This document shows, piece after piece, positions 1 through 12,500 of a stretch of 64,000 bases of DNA (its first letter is position 1; each line of letters opens with the position of its first letter). The notes under the pieces are model-generated. The model saw only the letters and a program-made list of their open reading frames with translations. It ran no database searches and had not been told where the DNA came from. This DNA is from Vombatus ursinus (Eukaryota > Chordata > Mammalia > Diprotodontia > Vombatidae): contig NW_020954616.1 in NCBI RefSeq assembly GCF_900497805.2, forward strand, positions 1,275,732-1,339,731, in the 5' to 3' direction. The position numbers and the translations under genes are program-made.

Positions 1-57
<57 letters not shown>
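1..57. repeat. (TG)n microsatellite
   Basis: Nearly perfect TG dinucleotide run at the left edge, inside a CFAP45 intron. It probably continues outside the window. Confidence 0.99.
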
Positions 58-60
<3 letters not shown>

Positions 61-389
61 AAAACCATCAACTTTGTCCCTGGTAATTTTTCCCAATGGA
101 AGGCATCTACTTCTGAAACACTCTACAGCATTGTCAAAGTGGCAGAGTGATAAAATAGGATGACCACTTAGAAAATGCTGTTGCATTTGGCTAGAATAGA
201 GGTCATTAATGGCTTCTAAGGGACTGCTTTCAGCAGAGTGGAAGGTGAGGTAGAGACCTAGTTCGTTGAGTTAAGAAGTAGTAGGAATAGTGCTTTTCTT
301 TTTCTCTCTCTGCCTATATCTTTCTTTTAATCCCTGTCTGTTATTTATTTCTGTCTCACGTTGTGCCTTTGTTTCTCCCTACCTGAAAG

Positions 390-536
390 GATATGGAACG
401 AAGGCACCAGGAAAAGCTGAAGATGCAGGCCGAGATCAAGCGCATCAATGATGAAAACCAGAGGCGAAAGGAGGAATTACTGGCCCAGGAGAGGCTTGCA
501 GACCAGATGGTGATGGAGTTCACCAAGAAGAAAATG
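390..536 (+). CDS. CFAP45: CFAP45 internal exon A
   Basis: 49 codons, phase 0 at both ends. The acceptor is a pyrimidine-rich tract ending in AAAG before 390, and the donor is gtgagg at 537. It encodes a charged helix starting DMERRHQEKLKMQAEIKRIN and ending EFTKKKM. The first exon in the window; the preceding intron runs off the left edge. Confidence 0.93.
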
Positions 537-3500
537 GTGAGGAGACAGGGGCCTGGACAGGGACAAGAGGAGTTAGAGCTAGGGGAAGGCTCAAAGTAGG
601 AATGGGTGAGTTGTGTGAAGGGGTTGGTAAGTAGGTTTGCTTATGTGGAATTAAGGGGCCACAATAGACAATATTGAGACATAGAGGTGGTGAACTGATG
701 GTGGTAGAGGGATATGATTGATGGGAGCAACTTGTAACTTCTTACCAAGAACAGTTATGGCAGTCCTTTGTTGGGAGGGCACATTAGTAGAAGAGCCAAG
801 AAGCCTCCAAATGGGAGAGAGCCACCTCCTGATTCTGTAGAAATCAATTTTGTAGAGATGGCCTTAGTTCTTCATCGATTTTGGATGGTCCAACTGCTTA
901 TTAACAAAGAGTAGCAGGGAAAATTAAGTATTGGAGAAAATCAGATTAGTTGGTCATTCTCTTGCTTTCTTTGGTAGTGTATTGAATGAGGAGATTAAAT
1001 TGGGAGGAGGAAGGAGTCAGTGATTGAGACTTCTGATGTAAATGAAGTTTTTTTTTTTACTTTTTTCTGAGAGTTTAACACTTGGAGGCATCTCCTTTCA
1101 CATATGAGATCCCTGAAAAGGGTTTAGGGAACTCCATGGTCAACATTCATTCAAAATCATACTTTATGAAACCACCATGGATATGTTTATATTTAACTAT
1201 CCAGTCAGAGGATACATAGTCCATTGTCCATAACTGCTATACGATTTAGGATTAGAAAATTCCTTGTAAGTCCTGTTTAATTCCCGTGAGCATCCTGGGC
1301 CCCTCTCCCCCTCAACATATTTTGAGAATTCTGTCCCTAGAAAAGCCACAGGAATTGTATTGAAGCTAGGACAGTGAACCCATTTTCCTTCCAGAGTCCT
1401 TTCAGGTCTGGTGTGCAAATTAATCTGAGTCAGAACAAAAACCAAGATGACAAAAATATCACCCTTTACCTTATTGGTTCACATTTCTGCCTTTATGATG
1501 TCACTCTTCTGTTTAAAAAAACCTGAATTTTTTGCTGTATTCTGCTCATCATAAGACATCACCATCTTCCTTTATGAGTTTAATTTATCTGGGCTCTCTC
1601 TTCCCCAAGTATGCTCCTGGCATGAGACTGGGTCTGCTTTTTGAGGACTGTCCTAGCTAAGTATGGGGCGGATCATCACCAGGAAACTGGCCACTTGGTG
1701 AAGAATGTTTTGGCCATGACAACCATGAAACAAACAAAAAAACGAAACCCCACAAACTAACCATTAATTTTGTGCTGCCTCCTTCTGCTCCACAGTGACT
1801 ACAGTAGCAGGGTGGAAAAGCAGGCAGAGGGTATGAAAAATCACACAAGTTTTAGGCCATCTATAAACTTTACCTTGGTCATTGATACTTTATAGGTGAG
1901 ACCTTAGTTCAGTGACCAGCAAATGGACATACTACTAGAGGAATAGAATCGTATCAATCTTGACTTACTTGAAGAAACAAAACTGAGAAGAAAAAGGAAG
2001 TTGCAGATAATGAAATAGCTTACAGATTTTCCTTGGAGAGGCAAATAAAAGAGTCAGTGTCATCAGTTTTATCACATGCTTAAAGGTAGCAAGAAAAATT
2101 CCATGGGGCATTTGATCATCTTGTATTGCAGAGCTCATTATAAACAATGGCAAAGAGACCTCCATAAAAATAATTTCCCTCTTTGTGCCAACATCTTTTG
2201 CATAGGATGAAAGGGTAGAGAAATTCTACCGATAACTAAATAGGATCCTCCCACTAAATTAACCTGTTCTTGATATTTGGTGACTTCAGTGCAGAGGCAG
2301 GAATATGTGATGATGGTCAGAAATATATTTGAAAATATGGATCATTAATAACGATTGAGAAAGACCAAAGATTTGTAGATTACAAAGAAGCTCCACCTCT
2401 GTATATCGTGAATACTTTCTTCATGAAAAGAATCATCCTTAGGTAATGGACAGTGGAGCACTGAAGAACATCAAGAAAAGAAAACTGATTATGTTTTAAC
2501 TGATAGGAAATGGCGTTATTCATGTGAGAGTCATATATAGACCACTGATTTATTAGAGCAAAGATAAGAATCAGTGCACATGTAGAAAAGAAGGAAGAAA
2601 AGTTAGAAAAAGATGTGGTGTGCAATTGAAAAAGCTCAATCCTTACCTATTCAAATTAACTGTCCAAGCATTAACTATTCATATCCCAGGAAATGGTGAG
2701 TAGAAAGGACATAATACTTTCCTTCCCTCTGTTGATTATTTTCAACTTAACCTGGTTATGGCTTATTTATACGTAGTTGTTTAACAAGTGGTCTCCCCCA
2801 TTAGACAGTGAAGTCCTTGAGGGCACAGACAATGTTTTGTCTTTCTTTATATGCCCAGTACTTAGCACAGTGCCTGGCACATAGTAGATGCTTAAATGTG
2901 TATGGATCGATTGATTAAGATGTCTAATCCATGTAAATCACTTGCCGTAACAAAGGGACCAAAAGAGCCTCATAAGCAGCTTATTCAATAAACACGACTT
3001 ATTTGCTCAGTAAAGAAGGATGGCAGCCAAAGGCAACATTGGTTTAGCACATAAACATATTTGTGCAATATTACAAAGAAGAAAGATGGAAGATTATGAG
3101 CAGTCACCTCACGAAACTGAGAAAAACCATAAAGGGCAAAATCAGTTTAAAGAAAGCTTGCCAAAAGATTCAGCTAAGCAAAGCCATCTTGAGGACATAT
3201 AAAGATGAACATGAAAGGAGTGTAATAAATAGAAGAAGGAAGGGAAAGATTTGTAAAGATTTTACAACCAACTTCTTTTCATCATCAAGGACAGCATAAT
3301 CACCACACTTGAACTCCATATCACAGCACGGGATGTGCTTGTGAAGGATCCAGAAATGGCATTGAAGAGAAGAAAGGTAGAAAAACCTGCTGTATGAGAC
3401 CAAGTGTACATAGATGAGGTCTGTCCTGGAGGCAACACTGTTGTAAAGGTGTTGAAGGATCAATTCACGAGGTATTTGAATGAAAAGATGATGCCACAGA

Positions 3501-6500
3501 TATGGGGGGAGAAATCTCAGATCTCAATACTTGACAAAAGGCAACTGAGAAAACATCCATAACTACTGAAGCTTATGCTGACTTTGCCTACTATACCTGC
3601 TTTTTTATGTGAAATTTTTATGAGAGGCATGTACACACATGATGAGGGTAGGGAACAGGCAGACTTTTGTAATGTGATATCCACAGGAGACCACCAATTC
3701 TAACATCACACAGCTGATGTAAAGAATGAGGGGTCCTACTGGACTTTTCCCATTGATTCTCTTTTAAAATTTTGAATTGGTAGAGAAAATGCTCCCTTAA
3801 AGGTTTTCTTCTAACAAGGGTTTCTCCCATCTGTACTTCAGGATCTATTAAGAGCTGTAGCAGTATAGATAACCTTATTCAATGACCCTCTGATCCTAAA
3901 TATTATGTGAGGCATCTAACACGGAGACACATGCTTATCTCTATCTGTAGTCTGTACATTCTGTCTGTAGACTATGCCGTCTGTTTTTAGACTACCTGTA
4001 CAGTCTGTGTCTTTGTTCCCTCCGCTATGCCTTTGAACTCTCTTGGACTATGGGGTCCTGCCAGAAGTATCATTGGTACTGTTGACAGGCTTAACTATTT
4101 AAATTCTCCAGGGGCATGACCAATTTTTTTTTCTTTTCCACCGGCCAGGCTTCCATCAATTCCATCATAGAAATGTTCCATTTCTTAAGGAATCCCAAAG
4201 TGTTAACACATTGACATCTTGTCATCTATGATTACATTTTGTAGACTGTATCAAGTGAGCGGGGGTTTGGGGAACCTCTTCTCCTTTCTCCCCACTCCTT
4301 ACATGTATGTGGTCATACAGTACAAGTGGATGAAAAGTTGGACCCAGAATTAAAGAAGAAGGGGACAGAAGACTGTGTTCAGCAAGATTGCAAAGCTTCT
4401 TTAATGAATTCAGACTTCTTCCTGAAACAAATGCCCATCTTTTTAAATACCAATAGTTACTTGTGTGGCTGCAAATTTTAGAACATCACTATCTCTAAAA
4501 GAATTAAAAATGAGTATCAGCAGGGGGCAATGGAGAGGCATAATGGTGGAAATGAGCAGGCTGCAAAATATAACAAGGACCTTTAAAGATGACCTGGAGT
4601 AAGGGAGAGGAAGTAGACCTGGAATGCCATTGATATAAGGAATTCTGAGATGAAAGAACTCTTCTCTATCAATACCTGTCAGCATCTTCTCTGCCTAGAG
4701 TGACAAAAGGTTGAAAGACTTGCCCAGGGTCACAGTCATTATGTGTCAGAGAAGGGACTTCCTGGCACTGAGGGTGGCTCTCTATGTACCATGCCATGCT
4801 GACCCTCTAGCCAAGGATAAAGGGGTTAAGGGATAATCACCAGGAAAATTTAGGATTGAAAAAAAGATGGGCTGCCCATGTGGTGAGAGTATGGTAGCTG
4901 TATGACCGATAGCCTCATGAAGTCAGGAGAAAGTGAGGAAGCCAGCCCCTCCCATGCTCATCAAACACCCTTCCCCCCCTTCTCTCCCATGTTAAACTTC
5001 TGGCTGAACATGCATGAGCAGACATGAATAGGTTGTGGTCTGTATCACTGAAGGGAATGCCCACATAGATGAAATCACAGATCCTTTTGAATATTGCCTC
5101 TCTATCCCCCACTGGCCTCGGTAATTGAGAGCTGACGGTGTGTTGCTCTTCCATACAACTTTGTCCTGGGTGAGATCATAGGATCTAGTGCTGGAAGGTG
5201 TCTTAGAGATCATTTAGTCCAACACCCTCATTGACAGGTAAGGAAACTGAGGTCCCAGTTGGTGAAGTGATTTGGCTAAGGTGACACAGGTAAGAGCAGA
5301 GATAGAATTTGAACTTGGGTTTTCTGATTCCAAATCCACAAATTTCTCCTATACCACAATGCTTCTCCAAGGCGCAGACTTCCTAATCTTTCGACAACTA
5401 TTCCCCCCTCCCCCCCCAAAAAAACCCCTCAGCATCCTTCCATCACCATGGAAACATTCCCTATGTGTTGAATTTTGTATTAGGTGTTATGAAAAAGTAA
5501 AAGACTCAGAGAACACAGAGCTCTCATAAAGAGCACGTGAAACATGGTCAAGACAACACTCTCAAAAGAAACATAAAGGAATTCAGATTAATATAACTTA
5601 ATTTGATATCTTAAAATGCAGAAAAGTTCTAAAGGCATAGGGAATGAATGAGTGGAAGCAATCAGGACAGAGAGCAGCCCAATAAGGCTGCATGGAGGTG
5701 AATTGTGAGCAAGACTTGGAAAGAAGGGAGGGAGGAACATGTGTTTATGGAAGGTGCCCAAGGGCTGTGTTAGTTCATATGTCCCTTTGATGGAGAAAAA
5801 CTGAGTGGTATGTGTACCTCTTTATATTCTGATAGTACCTAGCATAGGGCTGCCCACATGGTAAGCATTGTTGTTCAGTCATTTCAGTTGTGTTTGACTC
5901 TTTGTGACCCCATTTGTGGTTTTCTTGGCGAAGATACTAGAGTGATTTGCCACTTCCTTCTCCAGCTCATTTTCAGGTTGAGGAAACTGAGGCGTGGGGT
6001 TAAGTGACTTGCCCAGGGTCACACAGCTAGTAAATGTCTGAGGCCGGATTTAAACTTAGGAAGATGAGTCTTCCTGACCAGACCTGGCACTTTATCTGGT
6101 GCTCTGTAAATATTGAATGAATGAATGCTTTTTATGATAGCTCAGAGGTAGAAGTGTTTGACTTGTGTATAGAGGTAGGAAGGATGCTTGAGCTAATAGA
6201 CTTGCTTGCTTGAAGCAGAGTTTAAAGTGCATAGTACCTGAGACTTGTAGGTGGTGAGTTGTAGAGGGGTAGAAACACTTGGTTTGTTTGTTTGTTTGTT
6301 TGTTTGTTTTTTCTTTTTCTTTTAGGCAATTGGGGTTAAGTGACTTGCCCAGGGTCGCACACATCTAGTAAGTGTCAAGTGTTTGGTCTGAGGCCGGATT
6401 TGAACTCAGGTCCTCCTGACTTCAGGGCCGTGTTCTGTCCACATGCCACACCTAGCTGCCCCCAAGGGTAGAAACACTTGGTAAGGAGACTTTGAAGTTA

Positions 6501-9500
6501 TTTTGAGTCTGGGTTTGATAGCACTGCATAATAAGGAGCTGATCCAGATCTTAAACAAGAGAAGGTGAAACACTATAAAGAAGACAATAGCAAAATTAAC
6601 CCTCATTCAGGAAATATTTTACAATTTAAAAGAGTACTTTCTTGACAGTAACACTCTAAAATAGATAGTACTTAGCCACTTACTGACTTCCTACTACTAC
6701 CCCTTCCTACCTTTCCAGTCTTCTTATGCCTTGCATGCTGCAATCCAATAACAATGGCCTCCAATGCTTTTCCTCAAACTGGACACTCCATTTCCCGACT
6801 CAGGGCATTTTCAGTAGCTATCTGTATGCCAGGAGAATTCTCTCTCCTCCTTCTAATGTCCCTACATTCCTTTAAGTCTCAACTAAATTCTTATCTTCTA
6901 CAAGAAATCTTTCCCAATCTCCCTTAATGCTAGTGCCTTCCTTTTGTGGATTATCCCCAATTTATGCATACCTTGTTTGCCTGTAATCTCTGCCATTAGA
7001 TTGTGAGCCCTTTGAGAGCAGGGACTGTCTTTTACAACTTTCTTTGTATTCCCAGCATTTAGTACAGTGCCTGGCACATAGGTAGTGCTTAATAAATTCT
7101 TGTGGACTGACTGACTAGCTGTGTGACCCTGATTAAGTCAGTTAGCCTATGTCTGCTTCGGTTTTCTCATCTGTAAAAAGGCGATAATAATAGCACCTGC
7201 CTCTCAGGGTTGTTGTGAGGAGCAAATGGAATAGTAATTGTGAAGTGCTTAGCATAGTACCTGTTACCCCATAGGTGCTGTATAAATGCTAACTATCATT
7301 ATTATTATTCTGATTTCACAGATGAGGAAACTGAGGATCAGAGAGTTTAAATTATTTGCCCATAGTTACAAAGCTAATGTGTAGTCCAGTTTAGACTTGA
7401 ATCCAGGCCTTCTTACTCCAAGTACAGAGATCTAACCACTACATTTCATTACTTATGATTCTTGTTACTATGTTTAAAAAAGATGGGGGGACAGGTGGAA
7501 TTGGGCAAGAGGTTGAAGGTATGTAGACTGGCAAAGCAATGGGATGTGTATATATATACATATATATACACATACATAATTACATACATATATATACACA
7601 TGTGTAGGTGTGTGCATGTATGTGTATATGCATATATATGTGTATTATACTCTTTGTGTCTCACAGGAAGACATACATTAAAATAACTATAACATACAAG
7701 AAATACAGTGAAAGGGTGAAAATATTATAATAGACAGGGAGGGGGCATCTGTGCAAAGAGGAGCTTATGAAAGATCTCATGGATATAGTGGAAGTCAATA
7801 TTAAATGACATGTCATTTTCTCTTACCTCAGAACAGTCTCTACTCTACACAGGCAACTGTGGCCTATACCATCCAAGCCACAACATGACTTCTTTATTGA
7901 GACTGTTAGGGGTCCATTCAACTACCACCTAGGCCAAAATGGATCAGAGGAGTTGGTCTTAACATCGATGGACACAAGCCTACGCACACTCAAGTCCATT
8001 GAAAGGAATGTTCTTGCCACCACGGTCCTTGTCGATGTCTGATTGTTCAGTGTCAAACACTGATATGATTTTATCAGTGGGAATGACATTAAAGAAGAGG
8101 CAGTAACATCTGCTTTATGTTTGTGCCCTAAGAACCATGAGACCCTTCCATATATGTTGACTCCCCTATTATATGATGTGAGCTCCGTGAGAGCAATGCT
8201 TGTCATATTTTTCTATCCATATTCCCAGTGTAAATGGTAAGCACTTAATAAATGTTTGTTTGCTTGATTCATTCATTCACTGGGCTATGGACAGGTTAGT
8301 TATATTTGGATGTTTGACAGTAGCTTTATCCAAGCCCCAGAGTGCTCCCAGTAACCATCAATCATTGATCAGCACCATTAGTGAACACCAGCTGGGTGCA
8401 AAGCCTTAATTAGGTGCTACAGGGAAACAGCAAATTTAGAGGAATTATGACTCCTACCATGGTAAGACATAAGTAATATGGACATAAAGATATTCATAGA
8501 GGTCTGTATAGGTAGAATACAGGGGCTAAGGAAGTTCTTTGCAGGCAGATTGTTCCTTGCCAACCCAAGAGGAGCAGCCCTGGGGAGATGGCCTTGGGGA
8601 ATAGTTAGCTACTTATCCACTTTTATAGCATGAGCACTTAATAAAGACTGCTGTTTTCATTGCTTACATACCTGGCTATTTCTTAGACAAGATGAAATTG
8701 CCCCATGGGAAAATTGGGTGATGGGAAAGATATACCAGCAACTTTTTGTGCTTTTCTAGGAATGAAAGAGGGGGTACCCCTGGAAGAGTGGCCTGATCCA
8801 CATCTGGCAGGGGAGGTGTTCATGGTTGTCTGAAAGACCAGGGTTATAGTATGTCTGGTTTCCCATGGCCTTTTCTCTCTTTTAGGCCCAAGAAGCAGAA
8901 TTTGAGGCTGAGCAAGAAAGAATCCGAAGGGAAAAAGAAAAAGAGACAGCTCGACTGAGGGCCATGCAGGAGAAAGCCCAGGACTACCAGGCAGAGCAGG
9001 TACCTGCCACTCCGGGCCACTCCTTGGGCAGCCTATGAAGTGGACTTTGGGGAAAGGCCTAATAGAAGACTTCAAAATTCTCTGCAGACTTTAGCAGTAC
9101 AGGAGCTAAGAGGGGACCTGTTTGCCTACCTATTTATATACATACACACACATACACACACACATATATACATATATAGTTATATATATGCATACATATA
9201 CATATGCATGTCTGCATAATACCCTTCTGTAGGGCTGCATTTCCTGTCTGTTGATCAGGAGTCATATCTCCCTCTGTCTGGATCACATAGCCCAATAGTG
9301 TCCCCTCCCCTCCCCTGCCCTGCTTGGGTGGGAGACAGGCTATACATTAAGAATTACTTTTTGGTGGGGGAATGTCAACTACTCAAATACGTCACCAGGG
9401 GAGGCTGTAGATGCCTTCATTAATAGTATTTTAAAACAGGAATAACTTCAGGGGTGGGAAATAGACAAGATGACCTCTCAAGCTACCTTCTGATCATTAA

Positions 9501-12500
9501 ATGTGAGCTATTCTTTCCTAGCATCTTTTTCTGCTAGAGAAATTCTTTGGGTTTCTCAAGGCAGAAGGTGATGAGAAGACCATAGGCTGGTGATCCCTAA
9601 GGGACTGGTGTAGGGGATTGGTTTCCCACTTCTTTATTTATGGAGGAGGTGGTAGAGTGGGTTGGGGAGTTAGCCCTAGAGTTCTTTGAGGAAGCTGGTT
9701 CCAGCTGTCCTAGGAAGGCAGAGGGTTGTATAGGGAGACCTGTGCCCCCATGCACCCCAACCTGCCCTGCCTTCCATACTTCTGGCTTCAGTTGGGTGGG
9801 GTTTAGGACTGAAAGCCCCCCAGTTACCTGGCACAGCACCCACCCTTGTTGGGCTGCCTCTTCCCCTTCTGCCAGGATGCCCTTCGGGCCAAGCGCAATC
9901 AGGAAGTGGCAGAACGAGAATGGCGCAGGAAGGAGAAGGAGAATGCCCTAAAGAAAGCAGAAACTGAGGCGATGCTGAGACAGAGCCGGCTGGACCAGGT
10001 GGCCTTCAAGGAGCATACTCTGGCTGTGCAGGTGCAGCGGGATCGAGATGAGTTTGAGAGGATCCTCAGGTAGGCTGGCCTTCCCTTTACCCCGGGGTAT
10101 AACAAGGGCTATTGAAATAAACAAAGGATATGGGGGGAGGGTAAGGGGGAAAGGGAGGGGAGGGCTGTGCAGCTACAGTTAGGTGGGGAAATTACCTTAG
10201 GAATTGTCTAGTCCAGGGGTGGGGAACCTGCGGCCTCAAGGTCACATGTGGCCCTCTAGATCCTCAAGTGCTGTCCTTTGACTGAATCTCCCATAAGGGG
10301 ATTTGTTCTGTGAAGTTTGGATTCAGTCAAAGGGCCACACTTGAGGACCTAGAGGGCCACATGTGACCTTGAGGCCACAGTTTCCCCACCCCTGGTCTAG
10401 TTTAACTCCCTTATTTCACAGATGAGGAAACAGTGACTTGCCCAAAGTCACTCCAGTGATAAGTAGAAGAGCTGGGATTTGAAAGTCTCCTCCAAATACA
10501 AAGACTTTTTTTTTTTTCTCATTGAACCATGTTGTTGAGAGTAGAGTAATCTCACCCACTGTCAGGATTCTCAGCAGTCCAGGTTAGCCCTCATTCCTGT
10601 CTTAAGGTCATTATAATGATTTTACAAAGGAGGAAGGAGGTAGGATGGGAATAAGCATTTATTAAGTGCCTACTAGGTGCCAGGCACTGTGCTAAGTGCT
10701 TTACAGATATTATTTCATTTGAGCCTCACTGCAACCCTGTTAGGTAGGTGCTGTTATTATCCCCATTTTACAGATGAGGAAAACTGAGGCAAATAGAGGT
10801 TAAGTGACTTGCCCAGAGTCACCCAGCTAGTAAGCATTCCTTCCTAGCTGTGTGACAGAATTTCTTCTTGGTCAAGGACCTGTGAGAGTTAAAGGAATTG
10901 GAATAATTCATGTGGAAGGAGGGATGGTTGACAAGGGGGAGATAACTTTTCCCAGCAAGAATGGTTCTTTATTTCCACAAGGGGAAAAGGAATGAAATTA
11001 TAGTGGAAAAAGTTTAAGTCACACGTAAAGAAGGGGCAGCTAGGTGGCACAGTGGGTAGAGTACTGGGTCTGGAATCAGGAAGACTCATCTTCCTGAGTT
11101 CAGATCTGGCTTCAGACACTTAACTAGCTGTGTGACCCTGGTCAAGTCACTCAATCCAGTTTGCCTCAGCCTCTCATGTATAAAATGAGCTGGAGAAGGA
11201 AATAGTAAACCATTCCAGTACCTTTGCCAAGAAACTCCCAAAATGGGGTCATGAAGAGTCAGACATGACTGAAATGGCTGAACAACAGCAGACATGACCC
11301 TTAGGTTGTAAAACATTGATTTAGGCGACCAAGAGGTCATTGGATTTAAAGCTGAATGGTAGCCCAAAGATCACTTATCAGAGTTTGGCCCTTTTAAAAA
11401 TAGATGAATAAAGTAAGGCCCAGGAAAGAAGAATGACCTGGCTGAGGTCTAACGTCTTTATCAGTATCTCAGTGAAGGCTGGGTGCTTTCATTCCTATGG
11501 TGAGCTCTCAGTGTGCGAATTCTCCCCATGGATACAAACTAGAAAGCCATGTGTAACTTTCATCTCAAAGCTTTGTCTGGAGGACTGAGAGCTTAAATGA
11601 CTTAGCTGTGGTTACTTAGTCAGTATGTGTCAAATACAGAACTTGAATCAACCATGTCTTTATGACCCCCAAGATTTGCTATAATATAGTATGCCATACT
11701 ATATTGCCTCTCTTAAATATTTTAAGCATGTTAGGCTTGAAAAAGCTTTGTAAGGGCCACACCATTTTTTTGTGGACCCCCATCCATATTTCCCTGACTT
11801 ACCATGATTACTGCTGCTCTACATCTCCCTTGGCTAAATCGTCTTAATTCCATTATATGAATAAACAATAAAGTGTTAATGTAGTTTCTGTGTTTCCTCC
11901 AGCACTTAGCAAAGTGGATTATGCAAAATTGGCCCTTAATAAATGGCCATTGAATGAATTGAATTAGTGTATAAAGTCAAGAGCACTTGGTGGACTTGGA
12001 CATAAGGAGACACACAGATTACAGCACAGCCTTGAGAGAAGGGGGTCTCTGAATAGGCAGTGGGTTTCTGAGATGATTGAAGAGCGGCAGCTACAGGGTG
12101 GGACTAAGAGAGTCAGAGTAGCCCTCTGGTGGCAGGCTCCCTTTCCCTAATGAGTCCTGTCTCTGCTTTCCCTCAAATCCAAGGGCTCAGAGACAGCAGA
12201 TTGAAAAGGAACGTATGGAAGAAGAGAAAAAAGCCCAGGAATGCCTACTCCACGCAAATGAGTTGCGGCGTCAGGTACGAGAGAATCAGCAGAAGCAGGT
12301 ACAGGAGAGAATTGCCACATTTGAAGAAGGCCGGCGCCTTAAGGAAGAGGCCCAGAAGCGGCGTGAGCGCATTGATGATATCAAGAAAAAGAAGATGGAA
12401 GAGCTGAGGTGCGTTTGCGGCCCAAGTGCTGTGTCATCCTGGTCCTTGGTGTGGATGCCATGAAATGTGGGAATCCTCACAGACGCCCAGAGTTGGAGGG

